Position numbers and translations under genes: made by a program. Below the pieces are notes generated by a model that did no database searches, was not told the DNA's origin, and worked only from the letters and a program-made list of their open reading frames with translations. DNA of 64,000 nucleotides from assembly GCF_900111895.1 (NCBI RefSeq), contig NZ_FOKB01000005.1:124001-188000 (forward strand). The letters are read 5' to 3'. The DNA is from Pseudomonas simiae (lineage in GTDB: Bacteria > Pseudomonadota > Gammaproteobacteria > Pseudomonadales > Pseudomonadaceae). Shown here piece after piece: positions 42,806 to 51,390 of this stretch (positions are counted from its first letter, which is position 1; every line of letters starts with the position of its first letter).

Positions 42806-43804
42806 ATGGCGAAAGACCTTTCGTGGCAGGAAACCGGCGACGCCGGCAATGTGCTGAATATCGGGGCCTGGCGTTTTGACGGCGACGGCAGTGGGCCGAA
42901 GGTGCACCTGCAGGCGGGCGTGCATGCCGACGAAATCGCCGGGATGCTGGTATTGCATCAATTGCTGCCGCGCTTGCAGGCATGTGCCGATCAGGGGCGA
43001 CTCAAGGGGACGGTCACCGTGGTGCCCCAAGCCAATCCCTTCGGCATCGGCCAGTTTCGCCAGGGCCGCTTGCTCGGACGGTTTCACGAAGCCACCGGGC
43101 AGAATTTCAACCGTGCCTTCGACCATTCCCTGGCCATGGAGCGCCCGGCGAGCAACCTGGCGCAATGGCAGAAACGCCTGGTGCAGTTGGCTGCCGAGGC
43201 TGACCTGGTGCTGGACCTGCACACCGATGACGAGGCGTTGCCGTACCTGTACATCCATCGCCGTTTCTGGCCCGACCAAGGCCTGGCGCTGGCAGCAGCG
43301 TTGCAGGTGGAGCTGGTGATTGTCTGGGATGAAGGCGGCGATGGCTCCTTTGAAGAAACCATCATCAATCACGCATCGCCGCAACTGGCCGCCACCATTG
43401 AGCTGCGCGGGCAGGCAGACGTCAGCGACGCCCTGGCGCAACAGGATGCCGATGGCTTGTGGGCGTGGTTGTGCGTCCACGGCGTGATCGACGAGGTGGC
43501 GAGCATCGCCGAATGGCCAGGCGACGTGGTCGACATGGGCTGCATGGAAACCATCCTCGCCCCCTGCGCCGGGATATTGGTGTTCGAGAAAAGCCTGGGC
43601 GACTACGTGGACGAAGGCACGTGTTTCGCGCGCATTATCGGCCGCCCCGGTGATCCGACCTCCGAAGTGACCTTGCACGCTGCCCAGGCCGGACGCATGG
43701 TCACCGCGCACCGCGAGCGCCTGGTGGCCCAGGGCTCGGTGGTCGCCAAGTTCACTGGCACACGGTTATCCGCCAGCTACAGCGGCGGCGTGCTCGACCC
43801 GTAG
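42806..43804 (+). CDS. AspA/AstE-family zinc deacylase (succinylglutamate desuccinylase/aspartoacylase-like)
   Basis: ATG 42806 follows AGAGGAGG and gives 332 residues. The zinc ligands and catalytic residues of the family can be read: His40 and Glu43 (GVHADEIAG), His139 (DLHTDDE) and Glu199 (ATIELRGQ). This family removes N-acyl groups from amino acids; DoeB, which deacetylates N-acetyl-diaminobutyrate in ectoine breakdown, is a relative. Together with the transporter, aminotransferase and exporter it suggests import of an N-acyl amino acid that is deacylated and then transaminated, although the ectoine hydrolase DoeA is missing. Its last 39 bases overlap the converging AraC gene. Confidence 0.87.
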   Translation: MAKDLSWQETGDAGNVLNIGAWRFDGDGSGPKVHLQAGVHADEIAGMLVLHQLLPRLQACADQGRLKGTVTVVPQANPFGIGQFRQGRLLGRFHEATGQNFNRAFDHSLAMERPASNLAQWQKRLVQLAAEADLVLDLHTDDEALPYLYIHRRFWPDQGLALAAALQVELVIVWDEGGDGSFEETIINHASPQLAATIELRGQADVSDALAQQDADGLWAWLCVHGVIDEVASIAEWPGDVVDMGCMETILAPCAGILVFEKSLGDYVDEGTCFARIIGRPGDPTSEVTLHAAQAGRMVTAHRERLVAQGSVVAKFTGTRLSASYSGGVLDP

Positions 43805-44623
43805 CGGCGCCTGCAACTGCAGCCACTCCCGCGGGCTGGTGCCGATCTTGCGGCGAAACGCACGGGCCAGCGCCGAGGGGCTTTCATAACCGACTTCATC
43901 GGCGATCAGGGCGATGGGGCGACCTTCACGCAGGCGTTTCTGTGCCAGGCTCACGCGCCAGCTCAGCACGTAGTCGGCTGGAGTCTGGCCGACCACTTTA
44001 TGGAAATGCGCGGCGAAACTGGCACGGGACATGTTCGACTCAACGGCCATTTCCTGCACGGTCCATGGGCGTTCGGGGTTGTTGTGCAATAAGGTCATGG
44101 CCCGCGCCAGGCGCAAGTCAGCCAGGCCAGACATCATGCCGGTGGTCATGCTGTGATAGGCCATCATGTGGCGCAGGAACTGAATCACCATCAGCTCAAA
44201 CAGCCGGTTCATCACCGCCTCGCGACCGCAATGTTCGGCAAAGGCTTCGTCGAACAGCCAGTCCAGCGTGCCGGCGATCATTGGGATCTGCTGCAGCGGC
44301 ATCACGATGGTGTCGGTCAGCGCCACGGACAATGGGTTATCGATCCCCCCATCAAAGCGCAGCGAAGCCGCCACCACCTGGGCGCGCTCGGCTTTTGCCG
44401 CGACCAACCGATGGGGCAGGGGGCGCGGCACCAGCACCAGGCTGGGCTCGGGAATACGCAGGGTGCCGTCGGGCATTTCCAGGCTGGCCTGGCCTTCCTT
44501 GAGCAAGTAAACCCGGCCGCGCTGCTGCAGATCGCGGGTGTCGAGGGCGCCGTGCAGGGGCCCGCTGTGAAAGGTATCGGCACCGATGCCGAAGTGCACC
44601 AGCAGTGTGGACAAGCGATCCAT
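43766..44623 (-). CDS. AraC-family regulator with N-terminal cupin
   Basis: A 285-residue regulator. The N-terminal half (about 5-180) is the cupin_6/AraC-binding type (GRVYLLKEGQASLEMPDGT, LVLVPRPLPHRL). The C-terminal half is an AraC double helix-turn-helix (TVQEMAVESNMSRASFAAHF, PIALIADEVGYESPSALAR and GTSPREWLQLQ). It is divergent from the secreted hydrolase across 143 bases containing GACGAT-N9-ATCGTC. It is the natural candidate to control that hydrolase. It overlaps the end of the deacylase gene by 39 bases. Confidence 0.9.
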   Translation of the reverse strand: MDRLSTLLVHFGIGADTFHSGPLHGALDTRDLQQRGRVYLLKEGQASLEMPDGTLRIPEPSLVLVPRPLPHRLVAAKAERAQVVAASLRFDGGIDNPLSVALTDTIVMPLQQIPMIAGTLDWLFDEAFAEHCGREAVMNRLFELMVIQFLRHMMAYHSMTTGMMSGLADLRLARAMTLLHNNPERPWTVQEMAVESNMSRASFAAHFHKVVGQTPADYVLSWRVSLAQKRLREGRPIALIADEVGYESPSALARAFRRKIGTSPREWLQLQAPLRVEHAAAVAGG

Positions 44624-44656
44624 GACTCACCTGATAGCAAATAAACAATAGTTTTA

Positions 44657-44677
44657 GACGATCTGCGCTATATCGTC
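44657..44677. promoter_or_regulatory. Inverted repeat in AraC/hydrolase divergent region
   Basis: GACGAT (44657-44662) and ATCGTC (44672-44677) form an inverted repeat around TATAT-rich DNA. AATAG (44646-44651 region) and ACTATT (44679-44684) extend the symmetry imperfectly. It is a possible AraC operator but the arms are short. Confidence 0.35.
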
Positions 44678-44766
44678 GACTATTAGCCTCCATTTGTAAA
44701 ACGCGCTTCGGCATCATGGCCTCACGTTCAACGCCTTGAGCGCCTACCCTAACGGAGCAAACGTCT

Positions 44767-45567
44767 ATGAAAACCTTCAAGTTCTCCCGCGTCGCCGCCG
44801 CCCTGATCACTGGTGCATTGGCCTTCGGTGCCGCCACCGCCAGCTTTGCCGCGCCACAGAAAGCCACCGTGGTATTGGTGCATGGCGCGTTCGCCGACGC
44901 CTCCAGCTGGAACGGCGTGATCGCCGGACTCAAGGCCGAAGGCTACCCGGTGGTCGCTGTGGCCAACCCGCTGCGCAGCGTCAAGACCGACTCGGACTAC
45001 GTCGCCGACATCGTCGCACATACCCCGGGGCCGGTGATCCTGGTCGGCCACTCCTACGGAGGCTCGGTCATTACCAACGCCGTGCATGGCAGCGACAAGG
45101 TCAAGGCGCTGGTGTACGTGGCCGCTTTCGCCCCGGAAAAAGGCGAGACCGCGTTCGAACTGTCCGGCCGCTACCCTGGCGGCACCCTGGGTCCGACCCT
45201 CGACAAACCGGTGGTCTCCAAGGACGGCGTGACCGACCTGTATATCCAGCAAGACAAGTTCAACAGCCAGTTCGCCGCCGACGTGGCACCCAAGGAAGCC
45301 CAGTTGATGGCAGCCGGGCAACGTCCGATCACCGAAGCCGCGCTGAAGGAGCCGTCGGGTGATCCAGCCTGGAAAAGCGTGCCGTCCTACTTCATATACG
45401 GCTCAGCTGACAAAAATATTCCCGAGGCCGCGCTTAAATTCATGGCCGACCGTGCGGGTTCGAAGGAAACCGTGGATGTGAAGGGGGCTTCTCACGTGGT
45501 GATGGTGTCGAACCCGGCGCGGGTGGTGGCGATCATCAACGATGCGGCGAAGGCTAACGCGCAATAA
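44767..45567 (+). CDS. Secreted alpha/beta hydrolase
   Basis: A 266-residue periplasmic hydrolase with a signal peptide cleaved after ASFAA. The core has VLVHGAFADASSWNGVI, the nucleophile elbow GHSYGG with Ser96, Asp215 in GSADKNIPE and His243 in GASHVVM, a full catalytic triad. The overall pattern resembles plant methylesterase-type small hydrolases. It is divergently transcribed from the AraC regulator and followed by a REP pair. Substrate unknown; esterase activity on small aromatic or aliphatic esters is plausible. Confidence 0.9.
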   Translation: MKTFKFSRVAAALITGALAFGAATASFAAPQKATVVLVHGAFADASSWNGVIAGLKAEGYPVVAVANPLRSVKTDSDYVADIVAHTPGPVILVGHSYGGSVITNAVHGSDKVKALVYVAAFAPEKGETAFELSGRYPGGTLGPTLDKPVVSKDGVTDLYIQQDKFNSQFAADVAPKEAQLMAAGQRPITEAALKEPSGDPAWKSVPSYFIYGSADKNIPEAALKFMADRAGSKETVDVKGASHVVMVSNPARVVAIINDAAKANAQ

Positions 45568-45591
45568 CAGCGCTGATACCACTCGACGATA

Positions 45592-45673
45592 GGAGCTGGC
45601 TCGCCGGCGATGCAGGTACTCGGCACATCAGGCATAGCCAGGTGATGCCATCGCAGGCAAGCCAGCTCCCACA
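45592..45673. repeat. REP pair of a second sequence type
   Basis: GGAGCTGGCTCGCCGGCGAT (45592-45611) faces ATCGCAGGCAAGCCAGCTCC (45650-45669). The arms differ from the REP pair at 7716-7807 (GCTGGC in place of GCGGGC). It lies between the convergent hydrolase and sensor-kinase genes. Confidence 0.85.
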
Positions 45674-45767
45674 TTTGATCGAGATCGGCTTTCCGATTGC
45701 AGGAGACCTCAAGGGTTCTCTAAGCGCTCCAGTAACAGGCGCTCCAAAGTGCCCGCCGGCGCAGACT

Positions 45768-47132
45768 TCACCTAGGTATCTCCAGTGTCGCTCTCAGGCC
45801 ACCGGACGCCAGGTTTTCCAGGTGTACCCGGCCGCCCAAGTGCTGAGCGATGGTGTGCACGATGGTCAGGCCCAAGCCAGCGCCTTCGGGATTGCCCCGG
45901 CTGTAGAACAGCTCGAAGAGACGTTCGCGCTGACTCTCGTCGATGCCCGGCCCCTGGTCGTCCACGGTCAGTACGAAGCGTTTGGCGTCCTGGCTCAGCT
46001 TCACGGTGATGACCCCATGTTCTGGAGAGAAATTCGCCGCGTTGGTCACCAGGTTGGTCAGGGCAATGTTGATCGCGCCAGGATCGGTCGTCACGCGGTA
46101 CGGGGCATCGTCGGCATTGAACACCAGTTCCAGGCCTTTGCTCAGCAGCCAGGGGGTCAGCTGGATCAGCGTTTCACGCACGGTTGTCGCGAGGTCGATC
46201 GTCTGAAGTGTTAGTTGCCCGGCGCTGGGTTCCAGGCGCGCCATGGTCAGCAATTGGCTGACCAGCCGGCTGGTGCGGTCGACGCCTGTGATCAGAAAGG
46301 CCAGTGATTCGCGTCGTTCGGCTTCGGTGCCGGCCTCCAGCAGGTTTTGCGCGTGCACGCGCAATACCGCCAGGGGCGTGCGCATCTCGTGGGCAGCGTC
46401 GGCGATAAAGCGCCGCTCACGGCCGAGCATCTCCTGGATCTGCGCGAGCATCCGGTTCAATGCCGCCTGCATCGGCTCCAGCTCGGTGGGCAAGGGCGTC
46501 AATTGCATCGGTTCCAGTGAGCCTGAGTGCCGCGCCCGCAACGTGGCGGCCATATCGGCCAGCGGCTTGAGACCCCAGCCGATGGCCAGCCAGACCATTG
46601 CTGCCAGGATCAGGCTACCTAACACATTGGGCCATAAAGTATGCCGCACGATGCGTTGCACCAGGTCGGAGCGCACGTCGTCACGCTCACCTACCCAGAT
46701 GCGCAGGCCATTGTCCTTGTCCTTGAGCACGAAACCGCGCCATTCCCGGCCGTTCAGGTCGTCGATATTGCTGTACCCCGGTTGTGCCGGGGGCACGGCG
46801 AATGATGGCGCGCTGGCGGTAAATACCAGCAGTTCGCCTTTTGGGCTCCACACCTGAAAAGCGATCTTACTTTCGTAAGGGTGCCCATCCACCTTGGGAA
46901 TGGCCTCGCCCAAGGCTTTGTTAAAGGCGCGATACAGGTCGGCCTGGTCTTTGCTTGCCAGTGGCAGGCTCATGACACCTTGGAGCAGGCGCGCATTCTG
47001 CGCCAGTTGTGCATCGTAGACTTCGGCAATTTCGTGATTGCTGTCATGCAGGTTCAGCACGCTGATCACCAGCAAACCGGTGAGCAACAGGCCGATGATC
47101 AGCGTCAGGGTGCGCCGCCGGATCGAGGTCAT
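45768..47132 (-). CDS. Sensor histidine kinase, QseC/PmrB-like
   Basis: A 454-residue kinase with two membrane helices (about 9-27 and 168-186) bordering a roughly 140-residue periplasmic sensor. A HAMP linker is followed by the phosphoacceptor His248 (RRFIADAAHEMRTPL), the N-box in NLVTNAANFSPE, G1 DDQGPGIDESQRERLF and G2 GLGLTIVHTIAQ. It starts within the stop of the response regulator (four-base overlap). It is the last gene of the seven-gene operon and would sense the condition that calls for the enzymes upstream. The sensor ligand is unknown; acidic clusters for metal binding were not obvious. Confidence 0.93.
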   Translation of the reverse strand: MTSIRRRTLTLIIGLLLTGLLVISVLNLHDSNHEIAEVYDAQLAQNARLLQGVMSLPLASKDQADLYRAFNKALGEAIPKVDGHPYESKIAFQVWSPKGELLVFTASAPSFAVPPAQPGYSNIDDLNGREWRGFVLKDKDNGLRIWVGERDDVRSDLVQRIVRHTLWPNVLGSLILAAMVWLAIGWGLKPLADMAATLRARHSGSLEPMQLTPLPTELEPMQAALNRMLAQIQEMLGRERRFIADAAHEMRTPLAVLRVHAQNLLEAGTEAERRESLAFLITGVDRTSRLVSQLLTMARLEPSAGQLTLQTIDLATTVRETLIQLTPWLLSKGLELVFNADDAPYRVTTDPGAINIALTNLVTNAANFSPEHGVITVKLSQDAKRFVLTVDDQGPGIDESQRERLFELFYSRGNPEGAGLGLTIVHTIAQHLGGRVHLENLASGGLRATLEIPR

Positions 47133-47791
47133 CGGCGCTCCTCCACCAGGTAGCCAACGCCTCGAATGGTACGGATCAGATCGCTGGTGAACTTCTTGCG
47201 CAGGTGATGGATATGCACTTCCAGCGTGTTGCTTTCGGCTTCTTCGTTCCAGCCGTAGAGCAACTGCATCAATTGGTCACGGGTCATGACGCGGCCGGGC
47301 GGTGACAGCAATTCGTGCAGTAGTTGATATTCCTTGGGAGTCAGCAGCACGGGTTGGCCATGGTAACTGACGTGCTGCGTGCTCGGGTCAAGGCAGATGC
47401 CTGCGTGTTCGATCACCACCCGTGCACGGCCGGCGCTGCGGCGCAGCAAGGCGCGCAAGCGCGCCTTGAGTTCGGCCAGGTCGAAGGGTTTGATCAGGTA
47501 GTCATCGGCACCGGCATCGAGCCCGGCGATGCGGTCCTCGGTGGCATCGCGTGCCGTGAGGATCAACACGGGCACCGTGGCGCCACTGTCGCGCAGGCGA
47601 CGCAGCACTTCCAGCCCGTCCATGCGTGGCAGGCCAAGGTCCAGCACCACGGCGTCAAAGGTTTCGCTGAGCAGCGCGTGCAGGGCACTGCTGCCGTCTT
47701 GCAGCCAATCGACGGTGTACCCTTCGCGAGCCAGCGCCTGGTGAATACCTTCCCCCAGCGCCACGTCATCCTCGATCAGTAATAGACGCAC
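47129..47791 (-). CDS. OmpR-family response regulator, QseB/PmrA-like
   Basis: A 220-residue regulator: receiver domain with Asp8, Asp9, phosphoacceptor Asp51 (VVLDLGLPRMDG) and Lys101 (DDYLIKPF), then a winged-helix domain (LTPKEYQLLHELLSPPGRVMTRDQLMQLLYGW, NTLEVHIHHLRKKF, IRTIRGVGYLV). The sequence is closest in feel to QseB, PmrA and TctD. Regulators of this group bind direct repeats of CTTAA-type hexamers, and two such boxes lie in front of the operon (52103-52162), so autoregulation is likely. It overlaps the kinase gene by four bases and lies 12 bases after the TPR gene. Confidence 0.93.
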   Translation of the reverse strand: MRLLLIEDDVALGEGIHQALAREGYTVDWLQDGSSALHALLSETFDAVVLDLGLPRMDGLEVLRRLRDSGATVPVLILTARDATEDRIAGLDAGADDYLIKPFDLAELKARLRALLRRSAGRARVVIEHAGICLDPSTQHVSYHGQPVLLTPKEYQLLHELLSPPGRVMTRDQLMQLLYGWNEEAESNTLEVHIHHLRKKFTSDLIRTIRGVGYLVEERR

Positions 47792-47803
47792 GCAGACCCC
47801 TTG

Positions 47804-48448
47804 TCAGTTGAGTTTTTTATGGGTGTCGGCCAGCAGGCTTTCGATTTCCTTGCGCCGCCCGGCATCGGCGGTTTCCCGACCGGGCCGTGGCGCGGCCAGC
47901 AGGGCTTTTTGCAAGGCATCACGGGCTTCGCCATAACGTTTTTGCCGGTAGAGGTGTTCACCCCAGAAGTAAAGACTATCAATGCCCGTCGGGTTAAGTT
48001 GCAAGGCCTGTTTGAGCAACTGCTCAGCTTTGTCGGCATCGCCGAAACCGATCGGCCAGCCAGGTACCCGGTCGTACAGTGCCGCCAGGCTGGTGTAAGC
48101 CGAACCTTGCAGGGCCTTGGGGTCAAGGGCGAGGGCGGTTTCCAGGTCGGCCTTGGCCACCTTGACCTTGCTCAACGCGCCGAGCCCGCCCTGAGCGCCG
48201 GCCCAACTGCTGGTGACAATCCCCGACCAGATCCACGCTTCGGCGACCTGAGGGCGATCCTGTGTGAACGCTGTCGCCTGGGAGGCCAGTCGTTCGAACG
48301 CTTGGGTACGCTGCTCCTCCGGCAGGTTGTATTGGATATGGGCCCAGCGCGTCTGGATGTCATTCAGGCGCTGCTGGTCGATGGAGTCCAACGCCCAGGT
48401 GAAGGGGCTCAAGGCGCTGAGCAACAGCGCGGCGAACAATTGTTTCAT
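47804..48448 (-). CDS. Periplasmic TPR-like protein
   Basis: A 214-residue secreted protein with a signal peptide (MKQLFAALLLSALSPFTWA) and tetratricopeptide-like helices (AKADLETALALDPKALQGSAY, AEQLLKQALQLNPTGIDSLYF, YGEARDALQKALLAAP). Its start codon overlaps the SDR stop (ATGA at 48445-48448). TPR proteins act as scaffolds; here it could organise export or insertion of the pathway product, or inform the kinase. No enzyme motif is present. Confidence 0.85.
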   Translation of the reverse strand: MKQLFAALLLSALSPFTWALDSIDQQRLNDIQTRWAHIQYNLPEEQRTQAFERLASQATAFTQDRPQVAEAWIWSGIVTSSWAGAQGGLGALSKVKVAKADLETALALDPKALQGSAYTSLAALYDRVPGWPIGFGDADKAEQLLKQALQLNPTGIDSLYFWGEHLYRQKRYGEARDALQKALLAAPRPGRETADAGRRKEIESLLADTHKKLN

Positions 48449-49254
48449 GGGTTCAGATCCTTATTCACGGGTTTAACGCTCAAGCGGCGGACCAGCGGCA
48501 GTTGTTTGCGCAAGCCGCGGTCGACCAGGTTCGGCAACAGGCTGTTGAGGCGCACGAAGAAGCGTTCTGGCCAGCCCAGGTAAAGGTCGCGGCGTTCGTT
48601 GGCGATCGCCTGGATCACCGCGGACGCCACGGTGTTCGGGTCGTCGACGTTAGACTTGAGTGCATCGTTCAAGGCCTGCGCCGCCGGGCTGTTCATCTGG
48701 GTCCGGGTCGCGCGCGGCGCTACGTACAGTACGCCGACACGCGTGTCGGCCAGTTCCCGGCGCAGGGCTTCGGAAAACCCGCGCAAGGCAAACTTGGTGG
48801 CGCAGTAGGTCGCATAGCCGGGGTAACCGATAGAGCCATACGTTGAGCCGACATTCACCACCATGGCGGTCGGTGCCTGCTTGAGCAGCGGCAGCAGCAG
48901 CTTGGTCAGGCAGATTGGCGCGGTGATGTTGAGCGCCAGCATGCTGTTGATCTCGTTGTCGTCTAACTGTTCCAACATGGCAAAGTGGTTGATGCCGGCT
49001 GCGTTGATCAACAGGTTGACGCCACCGATGGCCTCGGCGGCGGCCAGTACTTTACGGCGGTCGGTGAGGAAGGTCAGGTCGGCACTGACCCAGCACAGTT
49101 GCTGCGGATAGCGCTCAAGCAAGCCCTCCAGCGGCATGCGGTGGCGGGCTACGGCGAGCACCTGCGCACCACTGGCGCACAGGGCAGAGGCGATGGCCAG
49201 GCCGATGCCACCGCTGGCGCCGGTCAGCACCACGCGAGCATCAGACAGGCGCAT
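48445..49254 (-). CDS. Short-chain dehydrogenase/reductase
   Basis: ATG 49254 (MRLSDARVVLTGASGGIGLAIA) gives a 269-residue SDR. The cofactor motif TGASGGIG, NAAG, the catalytic Ser (VGSTYGSIG) and Tyr-x3-Lys (YATYCATK) are all present. The C-terminal extension (RDLYLGWPERFFVRLNSLLP) is of the type seen in long-chain acyl or ketone reductases. It overlaps the upstream diiron-type gene by 14 bases. In the proposed pathway it would reduce a keto or aldehyde intermediate. Confidence 0.92.
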   Translation of the reverse strand: MRLSDARVVLTGASGGIGLAIASALCASGAQVLAVARHRMPLEGLLERYPQQLCWVSADLTFLTDRRKVLAAAEAIGGVNLLINAAGINHFAMLEQLDDNEINSMLALNITAPICLTKLLLPLLKQAPTAMVVNVGSTYGSIGYPGYATYCATKFALRGFSEALRRELADTRVGVLYVAPRATRTQMNSPAAQALNDALKSNVDDPNTVASAVIQAIANERRDLYLGWPERFFVRLNSLLPNLVDRGLRKQLPLVRRLSVKPVNKDLNP

Positions 49255-49915
49255 GGGGAGTCTCCCCGATACGCGGCAGGGTGCGGAACATGTCGGTGTA
49301 AAGGGCGTACACCACCTTTGATGCACGGATCACCGCGGCCTGGTCGTCGGGGTCTTCCAGGTTGTTCATCAAGCGGCGGTAGGTTTCCATGTGACCGATG
49401 TCCAGGGAACCGTGAGAGCTCAGGTAGCTGAACGCGGTGGCCGGCAGCTGCAGGCGCTCACGGATGCTACCGGCCGCATGGGTAGCCAGGGCGATGCTGG
49501 TGCCTTCCAGCACATTGACCATGCCAAACAGGCCGACCGGGTTGTCACGGGCGATCAGGTCATAGAGGTAGCTGACCATCAGCTCGATAGGCAAACCTGG
49601 GCGTCCATCGCGCACCGCGTCTTTGTCTCCACCGCAGGCGGCGATGTCATTGAGCACCCAGTGTTCGTGGCCATATTCGTCCTCGATGTACTCGCAGACG
49701 GCCTTGCGCAGCCATTCCAGGCGTGACGGCAGGCGCGCACCGCAGGCCATCATCAATGGCACCGTGTGGCGGACGTGATAGTAGGCCTGGGCCAGGAACG
49801 CACGATAGCTTTCCAGGCTGACCTTGCCTTCCAGGGCGTCCCGGATGATCGGCAAATTGAACAGGGCCTGGCGTTCGTGTTGGGTGGCGTCTTGCAGGGT
49901 GTCGAAAAAATTCAC
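49241..49915 (-). CDS. Heme-oxygenase-like diiron protein (TenA/PqqC-like fold)
   Basis: A 224-residue all-helical protein. Residues fit the heme-oxygenase-like diiron oxidase pattern: Glu80-x2-His83 (EDEYGHEH), Glu137 (NVLEGTS) and His168-x3-Asp172-x2-His175 (HGSLDIGHME), with additional His47 and His50 (YYHVRH). Automatic annotation often calls such proteins TenA-family or iron-containing redox enzymes. Members include UndA (fatty acid to terminal alkene) and N-oxygenases such as SznF. Linkage to an AMP-dependent ligase and an SDR suggests oxidation of an activated acyl or amino substrate. It overlaps the ligase gene by four bases and the SDR by 14. Confidence 0.85.
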   Translation of the reverse strand: MNFFDTLQDATQHERQALFNLPIIRDALEGKVSLESYRAFLAQAYYHVRHTVPLMMACGARLPSRLEWLRKAVCEYIEDEYGHEHWVLNDIAACGGDKDAVRDGRPGLPIELMVSYLYDLIARDNPVGLFGMVNVLEGTSIALATHAAGSIRERLQLPATAFSYLSSHGSLDIGHMETYRRLMNNLEDPDDQAAVIRASKVVYALYTDMFRTLPRIGETPHAPV

Positions 49916-51390
49916 GATGAGGATTCCTCATTCAGTTCGGGGGTGAGATCGGATTGATAACGGGCGACGATGGCGTCGCGCTTTGGTCGACCATTGGCGG
50001 TAAGCAGGCCGTTGGCGGTGGTAAACGGTTCTGCCAGGCGCGTCCAGCGATGCACCTGGGCGTAGTCGGGCAGGCCGGTGTTGGCCTCGGCCACGGCGGC
50101 GGCCAGTTGGGCGGCGCTGCAGTCGGCGCGCAGGGGCCAGAGTAGGGCGTGGTTCTCCGGCAGGGCTTCGCCATAGACGAATGCCTGGGCGATGATGCCG
50201 CCCTGGGTCAACTCGGCCTCGACCCAGTCGGGGTTGACATTGCGCCCGTAACTGGTGACGAACTGATGCTTCTTGCGGCCCTTGAGGTAGAGAAAACCGT
50301 CTTCATCAACGTCACCCAGGTCGCCGGTGGGCCACCATGGCGCGTGCAGGTCGGGCTGGTCCAGGTAACCGAGCAGCATCGGTCCCTTGACCAGCACTTC
50401 GCCGTCTTCCGCCAGGCGGATTTCAACGTGGGGCAGCGGTCGACCGACACTGCCCGGACGGTGTGCCTCAGGATGATTGAGGCACACCACAGACGCGCAT
50501 TCCGACAGCCCGTAACCCTCGTAAACCGTCATGCCCAATTGCTGTGCACGTTGCAGCAAGGCCTTGGATACGCGTGCGCCGCCGACGGCAGCAAATCGCA
50601 GGCTCTTGGGGTTGAACGCCTTTTGCTCGGCGGCGATTACCAGCATCAACAACAATTGCGGCACCAGGATCAGGCTGTGGGGCTGGCGCGTTGCCAGGCA
50701 ACCGAGCAATTGGGCGGCGTCCACCGCGCTGGCGCCCTGAATGCCCAGGCTTTTCTGGCTGGGCAAGCTCAAAGTGGCGCCGGCATACAAGGCGGCGTAG
50801 CAGCCGAGGTTTTCCAGCAATATCGCGATGGGCAACAACGCCAGGTGGTGCCGCGGGTCCCTGGAATGGCTGGCCTGATGCAACTCGCGGGTAACCCGCA
50901 GCAAGCTGTCGGCGCTCAGGCAGACACCTTTGGGGGCCCCGGTGGTGCCGGACGTGAACGTCAGCTTGGCGGTATTTGACGGCATCGCTGGCCGGCCTTC
51001 AAAGGTGCGGCACCAGAACTCGCCGGCTTGGCGGTAACCGCCAGCCTGCAGTTCTGCCGCCAGGTGGGGCTCGGCGATCACCCGTTCGGCGTGACTCTGT
51101 TCCAGGCAATGGGCGCGCTGGGCCGGGCTGAAGAACGGAGGCAGTGTCAGGCAGGTCAAGCCTTCGAACAGCACTGCCAGGTCCCACAGCATCGCGTCGA
51201 CGCCATTGTCCAGGGCCAGGGCCACCACCTTGACGCCTTCGTCGCGCAGGCGCTCCTGGCGATAAGCGACTTCGGCGAACAGGGAGGTGTAGTCCATTTT
51301 CCAACTGTCACCCCACAGGGCGATAGCACCATCGTTGCGTTCGGCATGGCCGCGCAGCATGGCGTGGAAACGACGGGTTTCAGGCGACAT
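49912..51390 (-). CDS. AMP-dependent acyl-CoA synthetase/ligase
   Basis: ATG 51390 (MSPETRRFHAML) gives 492 residues, somewhat shorter than a standard acyl-CoA synthetase. ANL motifs are clear: TFTSGTTGAPKGV, YEGYGLSECAS, PTGDLGDVDEDGFLYLKGRKK and the C-terminal catalytic region NGLLTANGRPKRDAIVARY. It activates a carboxylate as acyl-adenylate and transfers it to CoA or another carrier. No acyl carrier protein is encoded nearby. It overlaps the upstream T_hemolysin-type gene by 11 bases and the downstream diiron-type gene by four. Confidence 0.92.
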   Translation of the reverse strand: MSPETRRFHAMLRGHAERNDGAIALWGDSWKMDYTSLFAEVAYRQERLRDEGVKVVALALDNGVDAMLWDLAVLFEGLTCLTLPPFFSPAQRAHCLEQSHAERVIAEPHLAAELQAGGYRQAGEFWCRTFEGRPAMPSNTAKLTFTSGTTGAPKGVCLSADSLLRVTRELHQASHSRDPRHHLALLPIAILLENLGCYAALYAGATLSLPSQKSLGIQGASAVDAAQLLGCLATRQPHSLILVPQLLLMLVIAAEQKAFNPKSLRFAAVGGARVSKALLQRAQQLGMTVYEGYGLSECASVVCLNHPEAHRPGSVGRPLPHVEIRLAEDGEVLVKGPMLLGYLDQPDLHAPWWPTGDLGDVDEDGFLYLKGRKKHQFVTSYGRNVNPDWVEAELTQGGIIAQAFVYGEALPENHALLWPLRADCSAAQLAAAVAEANTGLPDYAQVHRWTRLAEPFTTANGLLTANGRPKRDAIVARYQSDLTPELNEESSS

